A stretch of 64,000 nucleotides of DNA from positions 13,089,631-13,153,630 of the forward strand of contig CM053802.1 of the NCBI GenBank assembly GCA_028671895.1, read 5' to 3'. Position 1 is the first letter of the stretch. Each line of letters starts with the position of its first letter. This DNA is from Oenanthe sinensis. Its lineage: Eukaryota; Streptophyta; Magnoliopsida; Apiales; Apiaceae. Below, one piece after another: positions 24,640 to 36,500 of this stretch. Below the pieces are notes generated by a model. That model was given only the letters and a program-made list of their open reading frames with translations, did not search any database and had not been told where the DNA came from. Made by a program: the position numbers and the translations under genes.

Positions 24640-26027
24640 TCATAGAGCATTGCTTGTAGAAGAAGAGCTGAACCCGGATAGATCAGTCCATGCAGGAGTA
24701 CCACTAGGGTTCCATTGCTGATGATCACCAATTCCTACTTGACCCGATCCCAAGAACTGCCTCGCTAAAGTTGTCTGATGATCATCGCCACGATTGTTGT
24801 TGTTGTTGTTAATAATAGTAGTAGTATTGCTACCTTCCCTTATCACTAATGCCATCTGAGAAAGCATAGAATTGTTTAAAAACTTATCAGCCATTGCAGC
24901 ATAACCACCAGCCGATGATGCCACCTCAACACCTCCAGTACCTTGATAAAGTAGTCCTCCTTGCTGGTTCGTCACCGTCGGATCAAACCCTCCCAAGAAA
25001 TTAGGGAAATGATGATGGCCTTGTTGCATCCTCCACTGCTCAACACCTACTCCACTTGACAAAACGGAAGCAAGACCACCACCACCACCACCAAATAGGT
25101 AATTGCTACTGCTTCCTATGGGAAAGTTCATCTCATGACTTGTGCCCCCCATCGGAGTCGCGTTATAATTCATGCCTATTTCTCCACCGCCATAGTGATC
25201 ATTGAGTTGAGTCATGGGAGTACTCATGAAGCGAAGTTGTGGGAATTGTGAAGACAAGCTTCCTAAAATACTAGTAGCTCCAGAGGTGTTAGAGGGAAGA
25301 GCTGAGCTTGTAGATCCCGAAGCTGTTTCGCTATGAGCAGGATCAGATTTCGAAGTGTTGCCACTACTTGCTGCTTTGCTGCTTCTTTTGTTCCTCCTGC
25401 AGCCACCTCCCACCGGCACGTTTCTCAAGGCTCCCCCTCTAGTCCAGTACCTTCTACAAGTTTTGCAAAAGTGGCGAGGCTGAGTAAGGCTGTAGTTGTT
25501 GAAGTAACAAAACTTTGTGTTGGTGGATTTGCAACGCGGGCACTTTTGTGCAGTTTCCGGCATAGGTATGTTCGCCATGCGAGCTCGATCTGTCATCGAA
25601 CCAGGCCTGATTGATCCTGTACCGCTGCCTTCATGTGGCTGTGGAAGTGGTTGCGCCGCCGGTACATATGGTGGTAGTTGTGGTGGTGGAAGGGAAGCGT
25701 TGCTTTGGTAATTTGGTTGCTGCAACAACAAAAAAAAAAGGGTTCCAATTAATCAAAGAAAATAAAGCAAAAATTGAATTGTCTGGTATATTCAAATCAA
25801 GTAAGCAATTAAAGATTGTGGTGAAACCAAAAAATTAAAAGCTACCATCGAATTTATCAAAGCAGACCTAAGAATATTATTGCTTTAATTCTTCAACTCA
25901 AAAAAAATGCTTTTGAAAAACAGAATAAAGAAGGTATTGATATCTTAGTCATGAATTAGAAATAAATAATCTCTACCTGTTGCCAGTTGGCTTGATCAAG
26001 ATAAGCTGAAATGGTGGAAAACCCCAT
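24640..26027 (-). CDS. DOF zinc-finger transcription factor, two exons, 376 aa
   Basis: Exon 1 is 26027-25977 (17 codons, MGFSTISAYLDQANWQQ) and exon 2 is 25719-24640, joined in phase 0. DOF proteins bind AAAG-core DNA in the nucleus. The finger has the family spacing C-x2-C-x21-C-x2-C (CPRCKSTNTKFCYFN to HFCKTC), followed by RRYWTRGGALRNVPVGGG and a basic tail. Upstream is GSMTDRARMANIPMPE. The C-terminal half is rich in Gly, Ser and Asn, with an Asn run and a GGGGGG stretch, and ends WTDLSGFSSSSTSNAL. The short first exon and this start and end resemble the Arabidopsis Dof3.6/Dof2.4 group linked to vascular and growth control; the exact orthologue is not settled. Its downstream neighbours are only repeats. 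Confidence 0.95.
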
Positions 26028-26119
26028 GGTTCTTAGAAGAAATGTAAATGAAAAATGATGTGTGTCTTTTGTAAAAGTTTGGGAGGTTTAGTGGAGAATC
26101 ACATCAACCAATTAAGGGT

Positions 26120-26129
26120 TATATATAAA
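26120..26129 (-). promoter_or_regulatory. Probable TATA box of the DOF gene
   Basis: On the minus strand the sequence reads TTTATATATAACC, about 95 bp before the start codon, with a short CT-poor leader between. It is the only good TATA match close to the gene. Confidence 0.55.
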
Positions 26130-27929
26130 GACAAAGGGCCGAGATGAGAAAGATAAAGGTTAGGGGAGAATGAGAGAATAATAAGGAGCAGCTAGGCTAG
26201 CTAGAGAGCTTTATACATTATATGTAGCTAGGGATAGTAAAGCCCTACATGAATATATATAGATACTAGTACTATACGTAGTACTATTAACAAGTTTTTC
26301 CTTTTTTATATATATTTTGTCCTCACTCTGTCTTGTTTTGTTGTCATGTTGCTTTTTAGGGTTTCGAGAGATTAGATGGAGGGATCCATATCTTTCTTAA
26401 TGCTTAAGCTTCTTAGGTTAATCATGTTTTTATTTACATAGGGGAATGAGCTTCTACTGTTCCCTCGATTTGGTCTGTTGAATGATAAAAGTTTTCGTTT
26501 GAATTCATTTACTCATCATTTGGAGGTTCTGTCGATCAGTACGTACTGCTAATTATTTGTACGTACCTTCATTTTAACGGGTTCACTTAATTATGAATTT
26601 TGCATATGATATTTAACTTGAACTCGAGTCGTTTAATTAGTAAATAAGTCGAGTTGAGATTACGAATTATTCGAATCGAGTTTAAACGATCTAAATCGAA
26701 TATTAGCATGATTATCAATTATAGAATTGGAAAAAATAAAATAATTACTTTACAATTTGTAACTAATTAGAATTAAAATTTTGTAATAGTTTATTTATAA
26801 TTATAAACAAATTCGAGTTCGAGCTCAAGTAGAATCAACTCACCCGAATGTTAATCGGGTTGGGCACGTATTTGATTTGATTTCAAACCCAACTCATACA
26901 AGTTCGAATCAAACCGAAGTGTCGGACGACATGAATTACAGCTCTAACTACACAGTATTTATAGAATTATTCTTCTTATGGGTAATTACTGGATTTATTA
27001 GTTTAATATGTTATATGTTCTACAGTACTTAAAAGCTTAATTATTGAGAGAAAAGAAATTGTTTTTATTAGAGTTTTTTTTATATGTTTCTGTGGTTGCA
27101 AAGTACCGTAGATTTTTATTTATTTTTCTCTCTCTATATATATAATATATGGGTTTACATGAGCACTAAGCAAACGAGATTGATAGCAATGTGTAATATG
27201 CCTAGTTTAGATAAAAATGATAAAGAAGATGTAAAAGAGAATTAGTTGTTTATAGAAAAGGCAAAGGCTTGGTGCTTCAGTTCATTCCGAAGTGTCCCGA
27301 CCAACCGAACCTTTCCTTCTCCTCTCCGGTCTCATCTGTTTCCTCTATCCACTCTCTCTCCTCCACTTTGCATGGCCCTACTACCTGCACACCCTACCCT
27401 ACCTGCAGGCTGCAGCCCAGCTCTATTCACATATATCTGTATAATAATGTATGTAACGCAATTTTAAATTCATAGGCAAAGTAAATTATTGAGCGTTGGT
27501 TGATGGCTTCAATGAGAAATGTGTTTAAAATTTTAAATTACGGTTATTAACAATTTTGAGAAAAAAATCGAATAATTCCTTTTTTAGGGTACTGACAAAT
27601 TTTTGATGGCATATAAATACGAAGATCTACCGGTGGTTAAACCCTCTACTCGGAGTGACAAAAAAAAAAGGTACGGACATGTCGGTTGCGAGTACACATT
27701 TTTGCAACTTGGGAAAAGAAAATATTTATGTCCGTATAAATATATACATGCTTTTGATATTCTAGTGATACAAAGTTGAGAAGATTGTCCATAGACCTAA
27801 TCTACCTAGATTAGGCAACAAGATTTCAGAACATCTGAGCTTCTTTGTTGAATGTTCAACAATAGAAATAGAATTACTGCAACAAATTATAATCAACAAC
27901 AGAACAAGTAACAAAATGCCTAGTTAACA
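26130..27929. other. Intergenic: DOF upstream region and spacer
   Basis: 26600-26940 repeats words such as CGAGTTCGAGCTC and ATTCGAATCGAGTT, an old dispersed repeat. 27290-27430 is a pyrimidine-rich, comparatively GC-rich stretch with a short open frame that I do not regard as a gene. No other signal was seen. Confidence 0.5.
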
Positions 27930-30900
27930 TTATTTACATTGCTTAGCCCGGAAGTTTTCAGAACTTAGGAGCTCCAATACAAGCCTTTCTAATCTCCTTG
28001 AATTTAAAGTTGGTCTAATTGCATCGGAACTTCCATAAACCAAACAGGGATCTTTGCCTAGAGCAGAGTTACCTGCACACCAACCCCCAGGGGTTAACCG
28101 GCCACTAGATCTCCTCAAGACTTCCTTGTCTATTTTGTCGAGAACTGGATCATCCTTCGCAAATTTACGAGCAAAAGGTGCACCACTCTGGATCATGTCC
28201 GCAAAATGTTCTACCGTGAGACTAATAGGATGTTGCTTAGGTGGATTATCCCATCTTATGTAATGCAAGTCATGGTTCACTGTTGTGTTCTGGTAATCCT
28301 TGTGGTTACAAACCACCGAGTGAAAGTACCCCTCCGGGGATGATAAGAAATTCGTATAGTACATGAGAAGAGTCCGGGGTAGATTGTCCCATCCCCATAT
28401 ACTAAATTCAAGAAATGATCTTGTTAGCATTACCCATGCAGAACCTGGAGACAACTTTCATAAGTTATTAAGAGAAGCTGAGAATTAGGGAAGGCTAAAA
28501 CTAAGGTGAGGAACAAGTTTCAACCAATAATATCTAATGACTTTTATTCAATTGCAAATAAAGTGATTAAATGTTTTCATTAAGCTTATATAATGGTTAT
28601 ATAGCTTATAAGTTGTAACTATTTGTCTGTAACTCGTAACTTTTATATAACTTGCATTATATTAATAGTCAACAGCTTTATAACTTATAAATTAACGGTC
28701 ACTACCTTACAATTTATTTCATCACTACGATATAAATCATTTTTAACTTGTCGACTAGGGGACACTACTCGACTACTCAACTAGTTGCTCTATCAGAACT
28801 CCATAGTCTCGCCTCGACTTATCAATGTGAAAAACATGCACACACATGTGTATGGAATTGAATTCAAACTACAATTTTGTTCAACAACAAACATATCTTC
28901 ATAATCACATATAGAAACTCCTACTCACTGACAAAGCCTCAAGTGTAACTAACAGCCCACTGACCCCAAAAAATTATATAACAGTCATAGAGTGTTAGAA
29001 ATAGCCTCTCTACAGCTCTACCTTAGGAGTGGAGGCAAGGTGCATGTACACTTTACCCTCCACCCTGTTTTAGACAGCAGGATATACTGGTTATGTTTGT
29101 CTTGGTTTAGTCATAGAGATTGTTGAAAGACACAAATAAACTTATCCTTGTCTCAAATATTTGGAGAACTGAACAAGCAAAACCACAAGAAAATTAGCCA
29201 CATGAGTTTCACACGCATATATTGATGTATGACTCAATACAATAGAAAACGCAAGTTCAACTGGGATAGGCTTTTTTACATCCTGACCCTTGTGCATAAT
29301 TGTCAAGGGGAAAAGGTGAAAGCAAGCCAAGATGCCAGCGAACCGCCTTGACGACGTCATGGAGGTAAGGTTCTCGCCAAGGCGTCCATAAGGTGGATTA
29401 CACGTTCAACTATATATGCATATATTATGTAGAAAACATTGATTATTTTTATGCAACATTCTATATATCATGCACAACATATAAAGCCCCCCCCCCCCCT
29501 TTTAGCTTGGCATAAGGACAGAGTAATATCTTCCCAGAATTCGTTGGCGAGTTTTGGCAACCACTTTTTTTAGGCAAAAAAGGTCACAAAAGTCATATAT
29601 ATTCCCTCACGTGGGGAGCTTGAGACACTTTGGCCATGTTTCTTTTAAGGATTATAATCCCCGGACTATTACCTTAATTATCACAAATTTAAAGGATTAT
29701 TATCCCATGAATCCACATTTTCAGCATCTTTCTAGTTCATTTTCATGGGATTATAGTACCTTGTAAGAGAAGGTATTACAATCCCATAGAAATTAATCAA
29801 AAAGATGGTTAAAATCTAATTCAATGGGATACTGCTCCTTTAAATTTAGAAAAAATAAGGTAATATTCTGGGGATTATAATTCACCGAAACAAACATGGC
29901 CTTTGTTTCTCGTGTGATGAGATTTACTTTCTATAAGATAGAGGGTAAAGAGCACCAGATTTGCAACTGTTCGTTTACAGGAATCTATGGTGCAATGTTA
30001 AGGGAAGGCAAAACTAGAAGAAATGATTTTTCACCCTTCGAAAATGTTGTTTTCAACTTTTCTTCAAATCATTTTTTTATTTTGATTAGTTATACAATTT
30101 TCTAATTTATTCTCTCTCTATGTTGCCTAAGTTACAAGAAGCAATTGAATTGAAATTGACTCATTATCTTTATTGTGGAAATGATATTTTCACTAATTAA
30201 TATAATACTGTGCAACCCAAAATGTTTTGGTAAGCTAACACCGGCCATTGAAGTGACTCTCATCGGTCATGTACTCATGGTAGTGACCCATAAAGGGACA
30301 GCCCTAGTGGCCCACATCAACTGTGGGGTTCTGCACATGTATTTACAAGGGATATGATTTTGATAAAAATATTAAGAAACCCAGATAAATACAAGTATAC
30401 CCCAAATGAAGAATGTCTTTAATCTAAACAGACATGCTCCTAGCATGTTCACCAACTCTATCAATTTTAACTCCATGAAACCTAACCCTCAATTTCTTTG
30501 GCTATGTTAAAATTTAACGACCTAATTTGTTGGATGCTTAACCCAAATTACTTCCCCCTGAATTTAACCGATTATCTCTATTAATTATTATCCTTTCTGT
30601 ATGTACTTCAAACCAATTCAATATAGTCCGATATCACAACGTCTTAACCTAAACAAAGCAATGTAAAGCTACTGGGTATAAATGCAGCAGATGTGCTTTG
30701 ACATATTAGTCCGTCGAACTATCTTAAAATTGACGTCCTATACATATATAAATATCCACAAAAACTTCCCAACCGACAAAATCACATTGAGATAGAAGTT
30801 CTAAAGGGCGGATCATAATATCATTACAGGCACCTATAGGTGTTTGCGTTAATGAAATCCAACACATAATTACATGCTAGGTAGTATTCATTTGTCTTCA

Positions 30901-32906
30901 TCTAGCAGTTTATAGATTTATCATATACATCACAAAATTTCGTTAAGAAATTCAGGAAAGCAGACCCAGATAAACAACTTGTAATTTCTAAAATAGCCTG
31001 CCAAAGAGATTTGTGGACTTTCACACATAAGTATGGACAGGTAAAAATAAATAATTTTTTAAGCTAATTATAACATTTTCAGGACTGAAAAACATCACAG
31101 TAGAAGCGTTAAAGCTTATCTGAATCTAATCTCGCTTTTAATCCCTACATATAAAAGGTTTGAATAAGATAGTAATCATTTAAGCATAACCATCATACTT
31201 TCCTAATTCATTACAAGGAAAACGTCCAAGTCTATTCAGGAAGATAACTCCTTGTACTGTTTTGCATCTCAAAATCGAGTGGAGCAAAGATTAGCTCACA
31301 TCATTTTTATGGTTCTCCAATGCAATATTAACCTCTTGACAAACAGATCTATTCAAGAAAAGTTATCACAGCGTAAAGTATAATGGAGGGGCAGACAAAA
31401 TGTTTATATGGTGAAATTAGTCAATTTAGGTAAAGCAGAATGTAAGACAATACCCATGAATAGCTTGAACGAAGCAGGCATTGATCGTTTCTCTTTGGCA
31501 TAAAACACACTAGATTTCTTCAAATGATATAAACCAGGGTCTATAATGATTGGTCTTGCTCTTTGATTCCTGCGATCATTGAATACAAAAGAATTGAAGA
31601 CAGGTATAATCCATTTGTATGACAAACTAAAGAGTAAATACACCAGTGAGAAAAATAATGGACAGGTTTTATGCTCACTCTTTCCAACCGATTGTACTTG
31701 AGTGCTCAAGGAAGTTCAGATCTCTCGGCAAGTACGAGAAAATGTGCAGAATATCTGTAAATATAACAAGACATTTATTAGTGTATCTCGTCAAAGTAAT
31801 ACACATACACAAAGAAGGTAAAGTTGGTCCATGGTTATCCAGATGCTTTACTCAATCACAATATATTAAGTGATTCCTACAAAATGTTAAACATATATAA
31901 TATGATTCAATTAAGCCCTCCTCCAAACACCTTGAGGTTTTAGGAGGAGAGCTTGTAACTTAACACTAAAAACTCATTCTCTACTCTACAGTATAAAGCT
32001 GCCAGTTCATTCATATAACTCATTCTATCACAATGTATTAAGCTATATCCTACTAAAACAACCCCAATTTCTGCCATTGTTTTCCTGTAGAAAAAAAGTC
32101 TACATCTCCAAATAGTTCCAAATAATAATTTTTTTTCTTTTAAATCAACTTCCAAAAGCCATATACGTAAAATAATTTTTAAGGTCATTTCTTTCTAACA
32201 ACTTTTGTAACGTTTTCAAGAATCAAGACAAGATAACTATTTTCTTCAAACAGTCCTCCAACAGTTGTACATAAGTACAAGATAAACGAGCAATGTGTAA
32301 ACAACTTCAATTCGCAATTAGTACTCACAAAACTAACAATGCAGGTACACACATCAACAAAACGCCAATTCAATAAAAACAAAACTGACCATCCTGAGCC
32401 ATTAACGGATAATCGGAAGCACTGAGATTAATAAACCAATCCCAATCATTCGCCTTCTTCAACAACACCGCAACAGCATGAAGAGTACACGCAATCATAG
32501 TCGGACCCTTATAGGTAACCAAATCAGGCTTCCCAATCACCATAACATTCCTCATATAATCCACCGATTTAACATACCTAGCCAGCTCAAGTCTGTCACT
32601 ATCCGAAGCTTCGATATCGAGATGCAACAAATAATAATTTCTAGGATGATACACAGCCTGAAGCAGTCTTTTTAACTGCAAGCCCTCGCCTTTAGAACCG
32701 GCAATCATGTACGCAAATCGAGGCAGTTTTGAAGAATTGGAGAGATGGGTGTGGGAAAAAGGAGTGTGATCGGAGTGGTACTGGGGGTGGTGGGTTAGGG
32801 TTAGGGTTAGGGTTAGGTAGAGGAAGATGAAGAGAGTTGAAATGAGGAGAGATGGCATTATTACCCATCTTTTGTCGGGGAATAATCGGATTGGAGGTCG
32901 TTTCAT
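27930..32906 (-). CDS. GT14 beta-glucuronosyltransferase (GlcAT14-like), four exons, 407 aa
   Basis: Exons: 32906-32390, 31754-31679, 31569-31454 and 28444-27930, all GT-AG and in phase. The protein is a type II Golgi membrane enzyme. It has a basic N-tail, a membrane anchor at about residues 15-38, then the GT14 (core-2/I-branching) domain. Family blocks are RFAYMIAGSKGEG, YYLLHLDIEA, WDWFINLSASDYPL, DILHIFSYLPRDLNF, IIIDPGLY, SFKLFMGSAWV, WGWDNLPRTLLMYYTNF, QNTTVNHDLHYIRWD, GAPFARKF and LTPGGWC. Arabidopsis members add glucuronic acid to arabinogalactan proteins; this role is inferred from family. Length is normal. Intron 3 is 3 kb and carries a MITE. The anchor's LTLTLTLT run is encoded by a telomere-like repeat. 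Confidence 0.93.
28445..31453 (-). other. Intron 3 of the GT14 gene
   Basis: It contains the 270 bp MITE and a C-homopolymer of about 11-12 bases near 29487. A minus-strand open frame at 29142-29360 reads like protein but I could not identify it. The rest is AT-rich. Confidence 0.6.
29632..29901. mobile_element. Tourist-like MITE in the GT14 intron (270 bp)
   Basis: The left end GGCCATGTTTCTTTTAAGGA and right end GAAACAAACATGGCC are inverted; an inner pair GATTATAATCCCC / GGGGATTATAAT extends the match. TTT lies directly on both sides, fitting a 3 bp target duplication of the PIF/Harbinger type. Confidence 0.8.
32792..32817. repeat. Telomere-like GGGTTA repeat inside coding exon 1
   Basis: Just over four perfect GGGTTA units on the plus strand. 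In the GT14 reading frame (minus) they encode alternating Leu-Thr within the membrane anchor. The unit is the 6 bp vertebrate type, not the 7 bp TTTAGGG of most plants. Confidence 0.9.
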
Positions 32907-33792
32907 TATGTGTCTGTGAGTGTGTGTCGGAGATTTATATGTTGGGTTTTATCATCGGAGTGTTTTTTCGGCTTCGCTAGATTCTTGGGTGTCGGATCGG
33001 GTGTTGTCCGTGGCCGGAATATGATGTACCATGTAACTTTTTATTGGTGGTATTCATACATTTGTATTTTAATTGTTTTTTCGAAATGAATTAAAGAGTA
33101 TTATTACACTTTTTTAACTTTTAAATTCTTTCATCTAAAATAATTTTGTTTCTTGTTAATCAAATATTAAACAACTATTAAAATAAATATTCACGCTAGT
33201 ATACTATGTGTTCGTTCAATTTAAATTATTTACATATATGTCATATTTTTTTAATTAATGAATTAATTTATTCAAAAACAAATTTATTTTGATTTGCAAT
33301 AAATTTAATGTGATTTATACCAATTTGATACACTCTCTTTCTATTTCAAATTGTAATTTAATTTGAATTTTACATATATTTTAATGTGCATTGAAAAATG
33401 AGTTTCATAAATTATTTTTTAAAATTTTCAAATAAAAAAGTCACTTACTTTTGTGTATTATATTTTGATATAAATGAAAAAACATCTATTATCGCAAAAA
33501 AAAATTGAAATTTGATATCACTTGCAGCAAACTGTCCATAAATCTTGACATAGTGAAACTTTCAGGTTGAGGAGACTATTTCCGCAAGACAATGACTATT
33601 TCTTAATTCGTGAAGCACAGTTATATGCACAGTTATTACGATATTATAATAACTTCAAACACTCACTGAAATGTAAAAAAAATTCTAATTTTATAGAAAC
33701 AATCTTAACAATTCAATTTTAATAAAATACTTCCTTCGTCCCAAATTAACGGTCTTATTTATATAAAATAATTAATATATAATTTATTAATA
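32907..33792. other. AT-rich spacer with a truncated Stowaway end
   Basis: TACTTCCTTCGTCCCAAATT near 33729 is a Stowaway left end; its other end is missing where Helitron-like sequence starts at 33793. No gene was seen. Confidence 0.5.
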
Positions 33793-34077
33793 GCATCCGT
33801 GCTTTGCACGGTTATTAAAGTCGAAAGATTAAAAATTTGGTAGTCGGTGAGCCTAATTTTTAAGCACTAATCTCATGACTAAAATATATCTCACATTAAT
33901 TTTTTAAATAAAACATATTTCTAAACAAAACACACAAATATTATCATATTAAAATACAAATAAAGTATATGGAAATTTATATAAAATATATACATATAAA
34001 ATTAAATAAAAAATAAATTATTATTATAAAATTAAAAAAATATTAAAACAATTCGATCCGGCAGGGATATAAGGTAG
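33793..34077 (+). mobile_element. Degenerate Helitron-like unit
   Basis: It begins with a 3'-end-like hairpin (CATCCGTGCTTTGCACGG) fused to TTATTAAAGTCGAAAG, the 5' body of the units at 62.7-63.9 kb. It runs through the same AT-rich core and ends GATCCGGCAGGGATATAAGG, a decayed form of the family's 3' end. Confidence 0.6.
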
Positions 34078-34318
34078 TATCATTTACTAAGAAAAATGTC
34101 ATTTCAGATCGATGATCAATCTGCACTAAAAATTTAGTCTTGCAAATTAAGAGGGGAAGAAGAATCAACATTCAACAATTGGAAAACATATTCTTAGAAA
34201 TACTCCTTTTAGCTAGCCTCAGAACTGATTTAAAACATGATATTTGCTGTATGCATCAACACATAATTTACAATAGCAATCCTAATCGAATTGTGTGCAC
34301 AAAGGACTTTGAAATTAA

Positions 34319-34861
34319 CTAAACCAGGGAAGAAGCATCAGGCAAACCTTGGCGGAGATCATGAGAAGCAGCCATACTCGGCTGAGTTGAGCGTTTAACT
34401 CGTACAGAAGCACGACAAACAGGACAATTACTATGCGAAACAAGCCACTTATTTATACACGAAACATGAAACCTATGTTTACAAACATTCAGCACTCTAA
34501 CCTTATCTCCATCAACATACATTGATAAACACACTGGACACTCTCCATCATAATCTATTTCTTCACTTGGCGTCTCTTGTTTTTTCTTGCTGTCACCGCA
34601 ACTACTTTCATAAACCAAATCCAAATGTCCCGCTTTTCCATCCCCCTCGCCTGCTGATATATCACCTGAATTTCTACGTCGACGCCACTCAACAGGGTAC
34701 GGAGAACACTTGAGAAGGAAAAAAAATGCGTAAATTAAAATAGGGATACATATGAGTGCTAAAAAAGAAAGAATTACATTTACGGCGGTGGAACTGGTGG
34801 CTCCACGGGCGTTAGAAGCCGGGGAAGGGAGGTGATTTGTGGTGGTTGTGTTGTTGGCCAT
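34319..34861 (-). CDS. RING-H2 finger protein, ATL-like, intronless, 180 aa
   Basis: Probable membrane-bound E3 ubiquitin ligase. One hydrophobic segment spans about residues 26-50. The RING-H2 finger has C108, C111, C127, H129, H132, C135, C146 and C149, with spacing C-x2-C-x15-C-x-H-x2-H-x2-C-x10-C-x2-C. W139 is at the E2-contact position. Size, absence of introns and membrane-then-RING order fit the ATL family. It differs from canonical ATLs in having Asn where the Pro of the LPxC motif usually sits (VLNVCKH), and I see no clear GLD motif. The start ATG at 34861 is a true ATG. The target is unknown. Confidence 0.9.
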   Translation of the reverse strand: MANNTTTTNHLPSPASNARGATSSTAVNVILSFLALICIPILIYAFFFLLKCSPYPVEWRRRRNSGDISAGEGDGKAGHLDLVYESSCGDSKKKQETPSEEIDYDGECPVCLSMYVDGDKVRVLNVCKHRFHVSCINKWLVSHSNCPVCRASVRVKRSTQPSMAASHDLRQGLPDASSLV

Positions 34862-35523
34862 TACAATACAAGGATAGAGTAGAGCTGCTAAATAATTTGT
34901 GTCACAAGTTTCTTTAGCCGCCTAACAAACATTTGATACGAGTCAGTCTAGTAATATTGTAGTATGAAAGTCTACATAAGAGTGTTAATTTTGAATTTGT
35001 GTGGAGAATAATAATTGAGGCTGGCCTTTTTTAAAAATTTCTTCTATCTTTTATTCTTTTTTACAACAGGAAACACTCTTCTCAGTTTAAAAACAAAAGT
35101 ATCACACATAAGAAACCATTGTATATGTAACCAACTAATCAGTTGCGTACATGAGTTGCTTATATTCATGAATCATGTCTATACCTCCCAGATTGTGCGG
35201 CTATGTATAATTGTATATATATGACACGAACCCATTTCAGCAAGGAAGATCATATTTTATTTTTTTTAAAGATAAAATAGCAGTTTATCTACTTTGAACA
35301 CAATGCTCTTATTGGCAGTGATAACCATTTTTTTTACTACTTTAAAAAGTACCAATATTGTGATTAATTTTTTAAATAATGAGTTGACAGATTATATTAA
35401 AAAAAGTTATCAGTTCTTGCAGATTTTCACTCTAATGGTTGACGGGGTTAGGGGAGCGTGGACAATGGGTCCGGTTTGGTTGGTTGTAATAAAATTCAAA
35501 TGTTTTTGGATTTAAAAAAAACA

Positions 35524-35554
35524 AATTAAATTTAAATTTAAATTTAAATTTAAA
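35524..35554. repeat. (AAATTT)n microsatellite
   Basis: About five perfect hexamers. Confidence 0.85.
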
Positions 35555-36064
35555 ACTTAATAATATAATCTATTACTGAATTTCAAATCGGATAGGGTTC
35601 ATTTCAAATTCTCCCTATTTAAATTTTCACCTTTCAAGTTGAAACCAAGCAAAATTGGCAATCTTAATAATTAGCGAATAATTTACGTCCGTGACAATTA
35701 GGTGGAAAAATTAAATACTTTTCAATTTTTATAGTAAATAATTATAAGTTTAATTACCAAATATTCTCAAAAATATTGTTATTTTTATATTATATCTCAA
35801 ATCATGAATAAATTAAGAAAAATTACCCAATAATCATGTGATTTTTTTGACAACACTTTTTCACCGATATATTTTTTTATAACACAACAATTTTAAATAA
35901 TAATCTCAAACGGAACCTTAATTTTTGAGACAAACATCTCAGGTACATTGTAATGTTTTTTCTTTTACTTAATGTTACGGTAGATAAAATAAATTATAAA
36001 ATTTATTGTCAAAACATTCCGTTAAATCAGCACATATTTGACACATATCATTCACACGTAATTT

Positions 36065-36500
36065 TTACTATTACTTATTTATTGGATAACATGATACTTG
36101 TCCCCAACAATATCTGAATCACTTTATTTCTATCTCCTAATTCTCGTATGTGATACATGATTTTAACCTTTGATTATTTACCAAATAGTGTCATTTGTCC
36201 CTAACTATTTCTAAATCACCTTATTTTTTAACTCTTAACTCTCGTATGTGATACATGATCTTAACTTTTACTTATTTACTCGATAGTCTGCCGCATATCT
36301 CTAAGAATTTCTGAATCATCTTTTCTCTACCTCGTAATTCTCGCAAATCTTAATTTTTACTTATTTAGTGGATAGTATATCATATGCGCCTAACACTTTC
36401 TGAATCACATTATATGTGACATGTGATCTTAACTTTTATCTATTTAGTGGATAGTCTGCTACCTACATGTCCCTGACAGTTTCTGAATCACCTTGTCCCT
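36065..36500. repeat. Degenerate minisatellite, roughly 100-120 bp unit, about four copies
   Basis: Each copy contains a variant of TCTGAATCACTTTAT, then CTCTCGTATGTGATACATGA, then TTAACTTTTACTTATTTA, then GTGGATAGT. The phrases recur in the same order from 36065 to 36500 with indels, so the period varies. Confidence 0.7.

Noticed and set aside
23270..26940. Dispersed TCGAGT/ATTCGA-rich segments as regulatory arrays
   Set aside because: The words are loosely repeated in two places 3 kb apart without fixed order; an old dispersed repeat is the simpler reading.
27246..27475. Two overlapping plus-strand open frames upstream of the GT14 gene's 3' end
   Set aside because: Pyrimidine-rich composition alone explains the open frames; no domain, no splice partners.
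29487..29500. Poly-C run as a functional element
   Set aside because: A homopolymer of about 11-12 C with no flanking structure; it could also be a sequencing-length artefact.
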